This document shows, one piece after another, positions 52,906-61,335 of a DNA stretch of 64,000 nucleotides. Below the pieces are notes generated by a model. It had not been told where the DNA came from. It searched no databases and was given only the letters and a program-made list of their open reading frames with translations. Numbering within the stretch: position 1 is the first letter of the stretch; every line of letters starts with the position of its first letter. This stretch comes from RUG369 sp050949645 (GTDB lineage: Bacteria > Planctomycetota > Planctomycetia > Pirellulales > Thermoguttaceae): contig JBMNGC010000001.1 in the NCBI GenBank assembly GCA_050949645.1, forward strand, positions 3,162,001-3,226,000, given 5' to 3'. Position numbers and translations under genes: made by a program.

Positions 52906-53742
52906 ATGCGACGTTTGTTCGTACCGATTTTTTTCGGCTTAATTATCGCTTTTGGCGTCCCAAGCGTACAGGCCGGCAACCAGGAAGAAGCTAACAGGAT
53001 CGCTCAGCGTCTGACGCAGCAGTATCCTCAGTACAACATCGAAGTCGCCTATCAGGAAGGTAAAGTTCGTCTTCGCGGCGAGGTTGCTTCCGAGGCTGAT
53101 CGCGACGAGATCACGAATTTTGTGCGCCGCATTCCTAAAGTTCGCGCCGTTTCAGAGAAGATGACGATCACGCCGTACGCCGCTCGTCCGGTTACCGCGC
53201 CCGTCGCCGATCCGTATGCAGAACCCTTTGGCGGTCGTCTCCGCGGCATTCGTTCCGTGCAGGCGGTCACTCCGGTTCCTGAAACGTCCGCGCCGATCGT
53301 CTATGGCGCGCCTCAGGACGTCGTCGCCGCCGAGACCACTCCCATGGCCCCTCCCGCTGCGACCACCACCATTTATGGCAACGCGCCTCTCGGCTCCCCG
53401 ATTAACGCGACTGCTCCGTCTGGCTATCGTTCCCCGAGCGACTACTTTGCTCCTCAGGGCGCGCAGACCCCCGCGAGCGTCAATGGTCAGCCGAATCTTC
53501 CCGATTATGCGTGGCCGTCCTACGCGGAATATCCGAACTACTCCCAGGTCACCTATCCGAAGAACTACGAAGCGGACGCGTTCCCGTACATCGGACCCTT
53601 CTATCCGTACCCGCAGGCTCCTCTCGGTTGGCGTAAGGTAACGATGCAGTGGCACGACGGCTACTGGTGGCTCGACTTCAACGACGGTTCCAAGAACGGT
53701 CCTTTCTCGCCGCTCTTCCGCTCGCAGTCTCAGTATCGTTGA
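52906..53742 (+). CDS. Secreted BON-domain protein with aromatic C-terminal motif
   Basis: The start at 52906 has a strong AGGAGG; an in-frame ATG 186 nt upstream has none. The protein has 278 residues. A signal peptide (MRRLFVPIFFGLIIAFG...VQAGN) is followed by a BON domain (about 25-90: YNIEVAYQEGKVRLRGEVASEADRDEI), which typically contacts phospholipids or outer-membrane partners. Then comes a Pro/Ala/Thr/Tyr-rich region and a C-terminal WRKVTMQWHDGYWWLDFNDG motif. It is probably periplasmic. A terminator follows. The C-terminal module is unfamiliar to me. Confidence 0.82.
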   Translation: MRRLFVPIFFGLIIAFGVPSVQAGNQEEANRIAQRLTQQYPQYNIEVAYQEGKVRLRGEVASEADRDEITNFVRRIPKVRAVSEKMTITPYAARPVTAPVADPYAEPFGGRLRGIRSVQAVTPVPETSAPIVYGAPQDVVAAETTPMAPPAATTTIYGNAPLGSPINATAPSGYRSPSDYFAPQGAQTPASVNGQPNLPDYAWPSYAEYPNYSQVTYPKNYEADAFPYIGPFYPYPQAPLGWRKVTMQWHDGYWWLDFNDGSKNGPFSPLFRSQSQYR

Positions 53743-53781
53743 TCGTTCATCGCAACTGAATTAACGTTCTCGTTCTAGAAA

Positions 53782-53824
53782 GAAGCGCCGGAGGCCTTTA
53801 CAAAAGGTTTCCGGCGCTTTTTAA
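53782..53824 (+). terminator. Intrinsic terminator after the BON gene
   Basis: Stem AGCGCCGGA/TCCGGCGCT with an inner CCTTT/AAAGG step, followed by TTTTT. Confidence 0.83.
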
Positions 53825-53907
53825 TTACCCGTTCCAAAGGGACCGTCGCAGGCGCGACGCGTTGTTTGCAGACTGCAAGGTCCACATTCCGAACCCGAAT
53901 TGAAGCC

Positions 53908-54132
53908 ATGCCAATCTATGAATATAAATGCCGCAAGTGCTCCGAAACGTTTGAGACGTTGATCCGCAAATCGACCGACGAGCCGCAGTGTCCTCTATGT
54001 CAATCTAAAGACGTCGATCGCCTCATGAGCGCCCCCGCCGCACACACCGACGCGAGTTCTCATGGCGGAGGCCATTCTCCCGGCGCCGGCGGATGCTGCG
54101 GCGACTGCGGCTGTTGTTGCGGGCTCCGTTGA
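53908..54132 (+). CDS. FmdB-type zinc-ribbon protein
   Basis: A 74-residue protein starting MPIYEYKCRKC. The zinc ribbon has CxxC at 8/11 and 28/31 (FETL...EPQCPLC), the standard FmdB/CxxC_CXXC_SSSS pattern, whose function is still poorly defined. The tail is His/Gly-rich and ends in a cluster of Cys (GGCCGDCGCCCGLR), which may bind another metal. The ribosome site is weak, and an in-frame extension 5' to 53866 is open but not needed. It converges with tatC. Confidence 0.85.
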   Translation: MPIYEYKCRKCSETFETLIRKSTDEPQCPLCQSKDVDRLMSAPAAHTDASSHGGGHSPGAGGCCGDCGCCCGLR

Positions 54133-54209
54133 CTAACCGGTAGGAGCGCGAGAAAGAGAGCGGCGCGCGCCGTAACGCGTCGAGAGTCGGCGCACGGCCC
54201 CGTTGTTGA

Positions 54210-55358
54210 TCAGGCAAAGTCCTCGTCGATGTCAAATTCGCTCTTAGGTCGAGGGAAGATCTTGCATAGGAGGATCCCGCCGAAGTAGAGGAAGATAAGA
54301 CACGAGAGCATGAAGAGCATGCTCCACGGGTCGGGAGGAGTGATGAGCATCGCGAGACAGGCGACGCTGAAGATGGCGATTCGCCATTTCTCCAAGTAGA
54401 TTTTAATCGAGAAGATTCGCAGCCTCTCAAGGACAAACATCGCAAGGGGCAACTGGAACGCGATTCCAAAGGCGACGGGAATGAGGAGCGCGAAGTTGAG
54501 CCATTCGCTGATCCGCGTGTCCGGTTCGATATCCATACCGGCGTTGAATCGGAAGAGGAATTGCAGCATAAACTGGAAGACGACGAAGAACGCGAGCGCG
54601 AACCCTAGCAGGAAAAGCGTAATGCTCAGCGGTAGGAAGCGATAGACGTACTTCTTCTCGTTCGGATAGAGCCCGGCGCCAACGAAACGCCAGAAATAGT
54701 AGAAGACGCCCGGACTGCCGATAATGATTCCGAGGAAGAGCGCCGTCTTGAGGAAGATGACGAAGGATTCCTGGACGGAGAGCGCGCGCGTCTTTGATCG
54801 TGAGTCGTCGCCGAGCTTTTCCCAGAGGAGGATCATCGCCGGTTCGTTCGTGGCGTCAGACGCTCTGAGGCTCGTTTGAGTCGCGATTTCGTCCTTATAA
54901 GAGCCGAAGTTGTCAACGTTGCTCAGTCGCCTTTTACGCTGTCGTTCTTCTTCCGGCAGCGAGACGCCGACGGAGGAAAGGACGCCCGCCGTACGGAGCG
55001 TTTCCAGATCTTTGGGGAAGATATAGACTGGTCGCGCGGTCATGTTGAGCTTCGCGGGCGCAGAGGCGATGTCCGCGTCGTAGCCGAGTTCTCGGAGCTC
55101 GCGCGATTTGCGCTGGAGCTGGCGCTGCGACTGGAGGATGTGATACGTTTCCAGCGATTTCTTAAGAGGCCGCTGAATGTAATCGACCGCCATTGTTGCG
55201 AGCGACGGAGCGAACCCTAGCGGAATAACGGAAACAATCAGCCCGAGCGCGACAGAAAGGATCGCTCCTATCATGCATGCGCGGAGCTCGTCGAGATGCT
55301 CCAAAAAGGACATGGACGACTGATCGAATAGATCCTCGTCCTTCTTCGTACGTGGCAT
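54210..55358 (-). CDS. tatC: Sec-independent (Tat) translocase protein TatC with large periplasmic insertion
   Basis: The start at 55358 gives 382 residues; Escherichia coli TatC has 258. TatC receives twin-arginine signal peptides in the inner membrane. Conserved parts are MSFLEHLDELRACMIG (N-terminal signal-binding region), VQESF at the start of TM2, FYYFWRFVGAGLYPNEKKY after TM2, FGIAFQLPLAMF and ITPPDPWSML near the end. The first periplasmic loop between TM1 and TM2 is expanded by about 100 charged residues (about 70-185), with RELRELGYDADIAS and PEEERQRKRRLSN. The promoter lies at 55426-55454. No tatA or tatB is adjacent. Confidence 0.9.
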   Translation of the reverse strand: MPRTKKDEDLFDQSSMSFLEHLDELRACMIGAILSVALGLIVSVIPLGFAPSLATMAVDYIQRPLKKSLETYHILQSQRQLQRKSRELRELGYDADIASAPAKLNMTARPVYIFPKDLETLRTAGVLSSVGVSLPEEERQRKRRLSNVDNFGSYKDEIATQTSLRASDATNEPAMILLWEKLGDDSRSKTRALSVQESFVIFLKTALFLGIIIGSPGVFYYFWRFVGAGLYPNEKKYVYRFLPLSITLFLLGFALAFFVVFQFMLQFLFRFNAGMDIEPDTRISEWLNFALLIPVAFGIAFQLPLAMFVLERLRIFSIKIYLEKWRIAIFSVACLAMLITPPDPWSMLFMLSCLIFLYFGGILLCKIFPRPKSEFDIDEDFA

Positions 55359-55425
55359 AGTTGCGCAACCCTTATAATCACTAGACTTCCGCAATCGCGA
55401 ACTCACTGAACGCGATTTCCTAATA

Positions 55426-55454
55426 AATATACCCCTCCTTGTCTATTTTGACAA
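55426..55454 (-). promoter_or_regulatory. Promoter of tatC
   Basis: On the minus strand TTGTCA and TATATT are separated by 17 nt, with the start about 60 nt before the ATG. Confidence 0.65.
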
Positions 55455-55638
55455 GGTAAAAAAGCGGCAACTGGCATGTCTTTCTTATCAGGCGCCGTCA
55501 AATTCGGAACGCCCCATCGCGCGGACGCGTTCGGCATGGCGTCCACCGGGTCGTCGCCGTCGCAACGGAGCGCCGCCGGGAGACCTTTCGATCTCTGTTT
55601 GCCCTCGTTGTTCCGCTCTTCGGGCGGCGTTTATCTTG

Positions 55639-55667
55639 TTGACCTCGTGGCGGCGAAAGGATACAAT
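55639..55667 (+). promoter_or_regulatory. Promoter of the AAA+ protein gene
   Basis: TTGACC and TACAAT separated by 17 nt; predicted start near 55674. Confidence 0.65.
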
Positions 55668-55709
55668 CCTTGATCGAGCGGGGGATTCGCGTGTTTTTCT
55701 GGGAAATCG

Positions 55710-56669
55710 ATGACGTTGGAAATATTTAAAAAGAGCAGTCTCGCCGAACTTATCGGACGTGAAGGAACGCTTCGCCGCGCGTGCGAGCGCGCTGAGATGG
55801 CGGCGAACTCCGACGCCCCTGTCTTCCTCCTCGGCGAGCCTGGCGTCGGAAAGGAGACCTTGGCGCGCGCGATCGCCGACGCGACGCAGACGCGCTTCTT
55901 TTCGCTCCGCGCGTCGCTCATCTCGGAAGAACGCTGGAACGCGCTTCTCGACGGCCCCGACGTTTTTCAAGGGGCGACGCTCTACATTGCAGAGACGGAG
56001 TTTATTCCTAGAAAGCCGGGCCGGAAGCTCGCGACGGCGTTGCGCGAAGGGGCCCTTGAGCTTCGCGTTATTTTCGGTACGACGAAACCTTATCCCGAAT
56101 TGAGCGCTGCGCCGAGCTTCGCTCCGGAGCTCCTCTCCTTCTTCGCCGCCTTTCCGATCGCGCTTCCGCCCCTTCGCGAGCGAGGGGACGAGACTTCGGA
56201 ACTCGCCGAATTCTTCTTCATGGCCGCCGCCGAGCGCTTTGGCGTATGGCGCGACCCGTTGACCCCCGACGAGCTTGAAAGTCTTAAGTCGGTCGAGTAT
56301 CCCGAAAATCTCGATACGCTGCGTCGCCTCGTCGCGGAGATCGTTCGCCGCGATCTTTTTCCGAACGAACCCGACGAGTTCGCCGACTTTGCCGAAGTCG
56401 ACCTTCTCGAGATTCCCCCTCCGCCCGAGCTTGCGCCGCCCCCTGACGCCACGCGAACCTCCGACCATGACGCGTCGTCTCCCGATTCTCCGGAACGCTT
56501 CCCGACGCTCGACGAGACGTCGAAGGCGCACATCGAGCGCGCGCTCCGACTATCTCACGGCGTGGTCGAGGGCAAGAGCGGCGCCGCAACGCTCCTCGAT
56601 ATCAACCCGTATACGCTTCGAGCGAGAATGCGTAAGCTCGGAATCGACTGGACGCTTTTCCGTGACTAA
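55710..56669 (+). CDS. Degenerate NtrC-like AAA+ protein with Fis-type HTH
   Basis: A 319-residue protein related to sigma54 activators. Walker A is GEPGVGKE (42-49). The Walker B region reads GATLYIAETE, where the Asp of the usual LFLDE is replaced, and the GAFTGA loop that contacts sigma54 is absent. ALPPLRERGDE keeps the sensor/arginine-finger context. A Pro/Asp/Ser-rich linker (about 245-265) leads to a C-terminal Fis-family helix-turn-helix (about 270-315, GAATLLDINPYTLRARMRKLGID). It probably binds DNA but is unlikely to activate sigma54 by ATP hydrolysis. The GH43-like gene follows 90 bp downstream. Confidence 0.8.
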   Translation: MTLEIFKKSSLAELIGREGTLRRACERAEMAANSDAPVFLLGEPGVGKETLARAIADATQTRFFSLRASLISEERWNALLDGPDVFQGATLYIAETEFIPRKPGRKLATALREGALELRVIFGTTKPYPELSAAPSFAPELLSFFAAFPIALPPLRERGDETSELAEFFFMAAAERFGVWRDPLTPDELESLKSVEYPENLDTLRRLVAEIVRRDLFPNEPDEFADFAEVDLLEIPPPPELAPPPDATRTSDHDASSPDSPERFPTLDETSKAHIERALRLSHGVVEGKSGAATLLDINPYTLRARMRKLGIDWTLFRD

Positions 56670-56759
56670 CGGAGACGCGAACGATTGACGAGCCGGCGGA
56701 CTCCGTATAGAATTTTGGCGGAGAAGTTCGCGCTCAATTTAAAGTCGAAGGAGGAGCTT

Positions 56760-57782
56760 ATGACGTCGCGACGCCACTTTACGACCGGACTTGCCGCCGC
56801 GCTGGCTTGCCTTCCGTTCGGCCTCAGGGGCCGATTATTCGCCGACGAGCAGGCTGAGACGGGTCGGCTTGCCCCGAAGATGGTGCGCGCTGGCGCCGAC
56901 CCGTGGACGATCGAATATAAAGGTCGATATTACTCGAGCCAATCGAATAATCCCACGCGTTCGATCAGGCTTTGGGTCTCCGACGCTCCCGACGAGGCGG
57001 GCGAATTCAAGACGATTTGGACCGCGCCGAGGAGAGGGCCCTATTCCCGGGAGATCTGGGCGCCGGAGATTCATTTCGTCGACGGACGCTTTTTCGTCTA
57101 TTTTGCCGCCGACGACGGCGAAAACAGGAACCACAGGACGTACGTCCTCGTTTCGGAGAATGACGATCCCTTTTCAAATTACACGCTGGAAGGGCCGATC
57201 TACACGGGAGACGATTTCGAGAATAAGACGGAGAACCGCTGGGCTATCGACGCGACCCTCTTCGAACATAAGGACCAACGGTACCTGATCTGGTCGGGCT
57301 GGAAAGACGATCGTGATATCCAGTACCTGTATATTGCGCCGATGGAGCGCTTCCCCGTCCAGACGTCGGGCCCTCGCGTCTTGATCTGCGACAACGCGGA
57401 CTACCTCTGGGAGCGCGTCGAAGAGCGCGAAGGGACGCGCGGATTGGCGGAAGGACCGGAGATTCTTCGGTCGCCGAACGGTCGCATTTTTTTGACGTAT
57501 TCTTGCGGCGCGAGCTGGTTGCCCACATATAAGGTCGGAATCCTGGAACTTATTGGGGACGATCCTCTCGATCCAAAGAGCTGGAAGAAATATCCCGAGC
57601 CGTTCTTTCAGAGCGACGAGTTCCAATTCGGGGTCGGGCATGGCTCTTTCCCCGTCGATAAGGACGGCCAGACGCTTTTCCTTTACCATGCGAAACGCAG
57701 CCGCGAACCAGGCTGGCCTCGCGACGTCTTCGTCCGTTATCTCGACTTCGACGCCGACGGATTTCCTGTCGTTCGTTATTAG
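56760..57782 (+). CDS. GH43-like glycoside hydrolase with Tat signal
   Basis: The start at 56760 has AAGGAGGA 6 nt upstream; 340 residues. The N-terminus SRRHFTTGLAAALA fits a twin-arginine signal. A five-bladed GH43/GH117-type propeller follows: the base Asp47 in GADPWTIEYKG, WAPEIHFVDGRFFVYFA, the pKa modulator Asp164 in RWAIDATLFEHKDQRYLIW, and the acid Glu231 in LAEGPEILRSPNG. GH43 members remove arabinose, xylose or galactose units. Substrate not determined. Exported folded if the Tat prediction holds. A member of GH32/68-like clans is less likely because of the D-D-E arrangement. Confidence 0.85.
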   Translation: MTSRRHFTTGLAAALACLPFGLRGRLFADEQAETGRLAPKMVRAGADPWTIEYKGRYYSSQSNNPTRSIRLWVSDAPDEAGEFKTIWTAPRRGPYSREIWAPEIHFVDGRFFVYFAADDGENRNHRTYVLVSENDDPFSNYTLEGPIYTGDDFENKTENRWAIDATLFEHKDQRYLIWSGWKDDRDIQYLYIAPMERFPVQTSGPRVLICDNADYLWERVEEREGTRGLAEGPEILRSPNGRIFLTYSCGASWLPTYKVGILELIGDDPLDPKSWKKYPEPFFQSDEFQFGVGHGSFPVDKDGQTLFLYHAKRSREPGWPRDVFVRYLDFDADGFPVVRY

Positions 57783-57869
57783 CGACGCTTTGACGCCGCA
57801 GCGACGGTCGCGCGGCGCCGGCGATGGTTAAACTTGGATTTTAGGGTTGGAGGAACGACGGGGCGCGAA

Positions 57870-58130
57870 ATGAGTTCAAGATTTGAACCGGACGTTACGA
57901 TTGATTTGCATGGACGCACTCCAGACGCGGCGATGGCGCTCGTGGAGCAGGCGGTGAATTCTGGTCGTTACGTCGGCAAGTCGGTCGAGATCGTGCACGG
58001 TTATGGACGCGGAGTTTTGCGCGAGCGCGTCCGAAAGTGGGGCGCGAATTCCTCGCGAGTCAAACGCGTTTTGAACGGCGAGGACGTCTTTCTTCCCGGC
58101 GGCGGCGGTGCGACGCTCTTTTTTCTTTGA
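57870..58130 (+). CDS. Smr-domain protein
   Basis: The start is chosen at ATG 57870; an upstream in-frame TTG at 57834 precedes the GGAGG at 57849. The protein has 86 residues and is essentially a lone Smr domain: TIDLHGRTPDAAMALVEQ with the DLHG motif at 12-15, and VEIVHGYGRGVLRERVRKW carrying the HGxG motif. Smr domains nick DNA or RNA and occur at the end of MutS2; as a separate small protein the role may be ribosome or RNA quality control. A Gly-rich C-terminus follows. Confidence 0.82.
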   Translation: MSSRFEPDVTIDLHGRTPDAAMALVEQAVNSGRYVGKSVEIVHGYGRGVLRERVRKWGANSSRVKRVLNGEDVFLPGGGGATLFFL

Positions 58131-58231
58131 CGTCGCGGTCGCGTCGTTGGACTCTTCAGCTCCGATTGTTGGGTTTCTAACGGTTGAATCCTGTTAAATT
58201 TGAAAAAAGGCGGAAAAAAGAACGCGCCTTA

Positions 58232-58261
58232 TTGACGAGACGCGCCTCGCTCGATTATACT
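58232..58261 (+). promoter_or_regulatory. Promoter of the secreted protein gene at 58358
   Basis: TTGACG and TATACT separated by 18 nt; start about 90 nt before the ATG. Confidence 0.5.
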
Positions 58262-58357
58262 GGACTCGGGCGGTTGCGCGCTCTCGTCGTTGCGACGAGA
58301 CGTCGAGCGCCTCGTGTGAACGTTCCGTAGATAATGAGTCCGTAATCGAGCGAATCC

Positions 58358-59437
58358 ATGGCATCACGTTACAAGAGTCAAGCCGAGCGGCGTTCGAGCC
58401 GCAGGAGTATGAAGGCGTTCTGGACGTCGGCGCTTGCCGTCGTCGCGTCCGCTGCGGCGGTCTTTGGGGTCGCTGCGCCACTTTACGCCCAGAATGACGG
58501 CGCGGCGAAGATCCGCGTTGTTAAGCCTTTTATCGGCTATGAAGAGACCTACCAGTGGAGCGACGTTCCTGAGATCATCGCCGAGGGCGCGAGGTCGGAA
58601 GAGGGCGAAAGCGCGCTCGATTACGCGTGGGCGAGCGACCTCTTCTTCAATAAGCAAATCTGGCAGCTCCAGTTCGCTTACAAGAGTGTCCGTACGATCG
58701 ACGTCAATTATCCGACGGCAGACGGCACGCTCCAGTCGCGGCGTATCTGGTATATGGTCTATTCGGTGACGAACACGGGTCGCGAGCTCAAGCTTGTCCA
58801 GGATAGCAGCGTTCCTTCGAACGTTACGCGGACGATCGTCGACCAGGATCGCAATGAACAGACGTATGATCATCCGGCGAATAACCTTCCGGGCGTCTAC
58901 AAGAGCGAGGAAGTTCTTTACGCCGCGGGCAACGAAGAGGGCGCGATCGAGTTCGTTCCGCGCTTCGTCTTTGCGACCGCCTCGATTCAGGAACGTCTCG
59001 TCTATGAGCGCGGCGCCGACGATCTCTTCTACGGCCATACGCGCGGCAAGGAACAGGGGCTGTATTACGATTCCTTCGAGCCGATTGCGTTCGCGCGTAT
59101 CGCTCAGGAAGAAGGGCGCAGAAACCAAACTTTTCTCGACTCGACGCGTATCTCCAATCGCAAGATTCTTCCCGGCGACACGGTGTGGGGAATCGCGATC
59201 TGGACTGACGTCGATCCACGCATCGACAAATTCTCCGTCTATGTCAGCGGTCTTTCGAACGCGTTGCGCTGGGAAGTCGTCGACGAACCCGACGCGGAAC
59301 AGGTTGGCGTTGGTCGCGACGTGATGCGCAAAATTTTGAAGATTAATTTCTATAGTCCTGGCGACGAGGCTCACAGCGGCAAACGAATTTATAATAAATT
59401 GCCAGGGGAACTTGACTACGACTGGATCTGGCTGTAG
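58358..59437 (+). CDS. Secreted conserved protein of unknown function
   Basis: A 359-residue protein. A basic stretch with SRRSMKAF precedes a signal-like segment (TSALAVVASAAAVFGVAAPLYAQ). The mature part has beta-rich sequence with IWQLQFAYKSVRTIDV and RRIWYMVYSVTNTGRELKL, a pattern I associate with conserved hypothetical proteins of Planctomycetota, but I recognise no named family or catalytic motif. The start is uncertain: 58358 has only a weak GAGCGAA and the ATG at 58409 has AGGAG too close. A promoter lies at 58232-58261. Confidence 0.75.
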   Translation: MASRYKSQAERRSSRRSMKAFWTSALAVVASAAAVFGVAAPLYAQNDGAAKIRVVKPFIGYEETYQWSDVPEIIAEGARSEEGESALDYAWASDLFFNKQIWQLQFAYKSVRTIDVNYPTADGTLQSRRIWYMVYSVTNTGRELKLVQDSSVPSNVTRTIVDQDRNEQTYDHPANNLPGVYKSEEVLYAAGNEEGAIEFVPRFVFATASIQERLVYERGADDLFYGHTRGKEQGLYYDSFEPIAFARIAQEEGRRNQTFLDSTRISNRKILPGDTVWGIAIWTDVDPRIDKFSVYVSGLSNALRWEVVDEPDAEQVGVGRDVMRKILKINFYSPGDEAHSGKRIYNKLPGELDYDWIWL

Positions 59438-59678
59438 AATAGCCGAAATAGTTTGTCTCGGCGACGAACGCGACCGCAGTTGTCTGCACAGTGTCGCTTG
59501 ATGCGAGACCCCGGCGTAGCGTAGGCTTTTACGTTTCCGAGCGGGTCTTGTGCGCGGCGACTGTCGGCGTTTCGTCCCGGATTCAGACGGAAGGAACCGG
59601 ACGCGCGCCGTCGAATCCAGAACGTCGCCTGTGGCGTGAAAACAGCGTACGATATATATATAGCGTGAAGGTGGTATA

Positions 59679-59936
59679 ATGGCTCACAAGAAAGGTCAGG
59701 GTTCCAGTCGCAACGGTCGCGATTCTAATGGTCAGCGGCGCGGCGTTAAAGTCTACGGCGGTCAGACGGTTCATCCCGGCTGCATCATTATTCGTCAGTG
59801 CGGAACCCGCTGGCGACCAGGCCGTGGCGTCGGGCTCGGAAAAGATTACACCATTTATTCCCTTGTCGACGGCGTCGTGATGTTTGATCAGGGCGGTCGT
59901 CGCGTGAATGTTGTCGAAGCTGGAGCGAAAGCTTAA
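59679..59936 (+). CDS. rpmA: 50S ribosomal protein L27
   Basis: An 85-residue protein with the L27 hallmarks: AHKKGQGSSRNGRDS at the N-terminus, close to the peptidyl transferase centre, GVKVYGGQTVHPGCIIIRQCGTRWRPG, and VGLGKDYTIYSLVDG. AAGGTGG precedes the ATG. L27 genes usually follow rplU (L21) and precede obg; here obg is next but rplU is not adjacent. Confidence 0.95.
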   Translation: MAHKKGQGSSRNGRDSNGQRRGVKVYGGQTVHPGCIIIRQCGTRWRPGRGVGLGKDYTIYSLVDGVVMFDQGGRRVNVVEAGAKA

Positions 59937-59982
59937 CCGACAGGGAAGATTTTCCCGATTTCCGGCGAAGTTGTTATAACGA

Positions 59983-60018
59983 GGGGGAAGCGGTTCCAAC
60001 GCCGGTTCCCCCCTTTTT
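59983..60018 (+). terminator. Terminator between rpmA and obg
   Basis: Stem GGGGGAA/TTCCCCC with inner GCGG/CCGG pairing, followed by TTTTT. It reduces read-through from rpmA into obg. Confidence 0.7.
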
Positions 60019-60124
60019 GTTTAAAATTTTGTCACGTTGCGCATATCGCTGCGCAAATGATCGGCGCGCCTTTTCATGGCGGCGTTTTCTCCGATCTCCT
60101 ATCTGGACCAGGAACGATATATAT

Positions 60125-61123
60125 ATGTTTGTCGATGAAGTGAGAATCGAAGTTGCAGGCGGCAAAGGCGGCGACGGGTGCGTCAGCTTTCGCCGCGAGA
60201 AGTACGTGCCGCGCGGCGGTCCGGACGGCGGCGACGGCGGTCGCGGCGGCGACGTCGTGCTGCGCGCAAATCGCAACGTCTCGAATCTGCTCCATTTGGC
60301 GAATAAGCGCACATGGCAGGCGCAAAATGGGGTCCAGGGCGGTTCGGCGCAGTGTCAGGGCGCTAGCGGCAAAGATCTCGTGATCGACGTCCCGGTCGGA
60401 ACGCTCGTCTTCGATCGCCGGTACGAACTCCTTCTTAAGGACCTCGATAAGGATTCGCTTGAATTCATCGTCGCGCGCGGCGGTAACGGGGGCAAGGGTA
60501 ACGTTCGTTTCAAGTCGTCGACGCTTCGAGCGCCGACGATCTCGACCCCCGGCGAGCCGGGCGAGTCTCGCGATATCCGGCTCGAACTGCGGATGATCGC
60601 CGACGTCGGACTCGTCGGCCTTCCGAACGCGGGTAAGAGCGCGCTCTTGAGCCGTCTCACGAAGGCGCGACCCAAGGTTGCGTCCTACCCCTTTACGACG
60701 ATGACCCCGGCGCTAGGCTTTGCCCAGATAGACCGGACGCGCGGCTTCGTTATCGCGGATATTCCGGGTCTTATTGAAGGCGCGAGCGAAGGCGTGGGAC
60801 TCGGTCATGAGTTCCTGCGCCACATCCAGCGCGCCGGAGTTCTGCTTCACCTCGTGGAGCCCGCCCCGCCGGACGGAAGCGACCCCCTCGATAATTACCG
60901 AACGATTCGCCACGAGCTTGAGCAGTATGACGCCGAGCTCGGGCGGCGGCTTGAAATCGTCGCCGTCACGAAGGACGATCTTCCAGAAGGGGTCGTCGTT
61001 CAGAAGAGGTTCAAGGACGAGCTTGGAATCGACGCGTTCCGTATCTCCGCCGTGACCGGCTATGGTCTCAAGGCGCTCGTTGAGAAGATCGCTTCGATTC
61101 TTAAGCCTGAAGAACGGTGGTGA
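60125..61123 (+). CDS. obg: GTPase Obg/CgtA, short form
   Basis: The start at 60125 gives 332 residues; AGGAA lies upstream. The glycine-rich Obg fold (about 1-157) holds AGGKGGDGCVSFRREKYVPRGGPDGGDGGRGG. The G domain has G1 GLPNAGKSA (165-173), G3 DIPGLIEGASEG (212-223), G4 TKDD (282-285, where NKxD is usual) and G5 SAVTG. It is a ribosome-associated GTPase in large-subunit assembly. The C-terminal OCT domain of Firmicutes proteins is absent. It follows rpmA in the conserved order. Confidence 0.94.
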   Translation: MFVDEVRIEVAGGKGGDGCVSFRREKYVPRGGPDGGDGGRGGDVVLRANRNVSNLLHLANKRTWQAQNGVQGGSAQCQGASGKDLVIDVPVGTLVFDRRYELLLKDLDKDSLEFIVARGGNGGKGNVRFKSSTLRAPTISTPGEPGESRDIRLELRMIADVGLVGLPNAGKSALLSRLTKARPKVASYPFTTMTPALGFAQIDRTRGFVIADIPGLIEGASEGVGLGHEFLRHIQRAGVLLHLVEPAPPDGSDPLDNYRTIRHELEQYDAELGRRLEIVAVTKDDLPEGVVVQKRFKDELGIDAFRISAVTGYGLKALVEKIASILKPEERW

Positions 61124-61201
61124 TCTCGCGGTCGTCGTTCGTCGGCGCGACGCTATGAGCGTCCGCCAGTAGAAAAGGGTTCTAAACGGCGCCTTAGATT
61201 G

Positions 61202-61229
61202 TTGCTAGCGCGTGAAAAAACGTTATAAT
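61202..61229 (+). promoter_or_regulatory. Promoter of the PfkB kinase gene
   Basis: TTGCTA and a perfect TATAAT separated by 16 nt; start near 61236 and a leader of about 100 nt. Confidence 0.6.
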
Positions 61230-61335
61230 CGCCGTACCCTTTGATTAGAAATTCCCGATTCGTGCTCATGCGTCGGCGCGCGACTGTCGCGCCTCTCAGC
61301 AACGCGACGCGGTCGAAGCTTTTAAGGAAAGCGTA

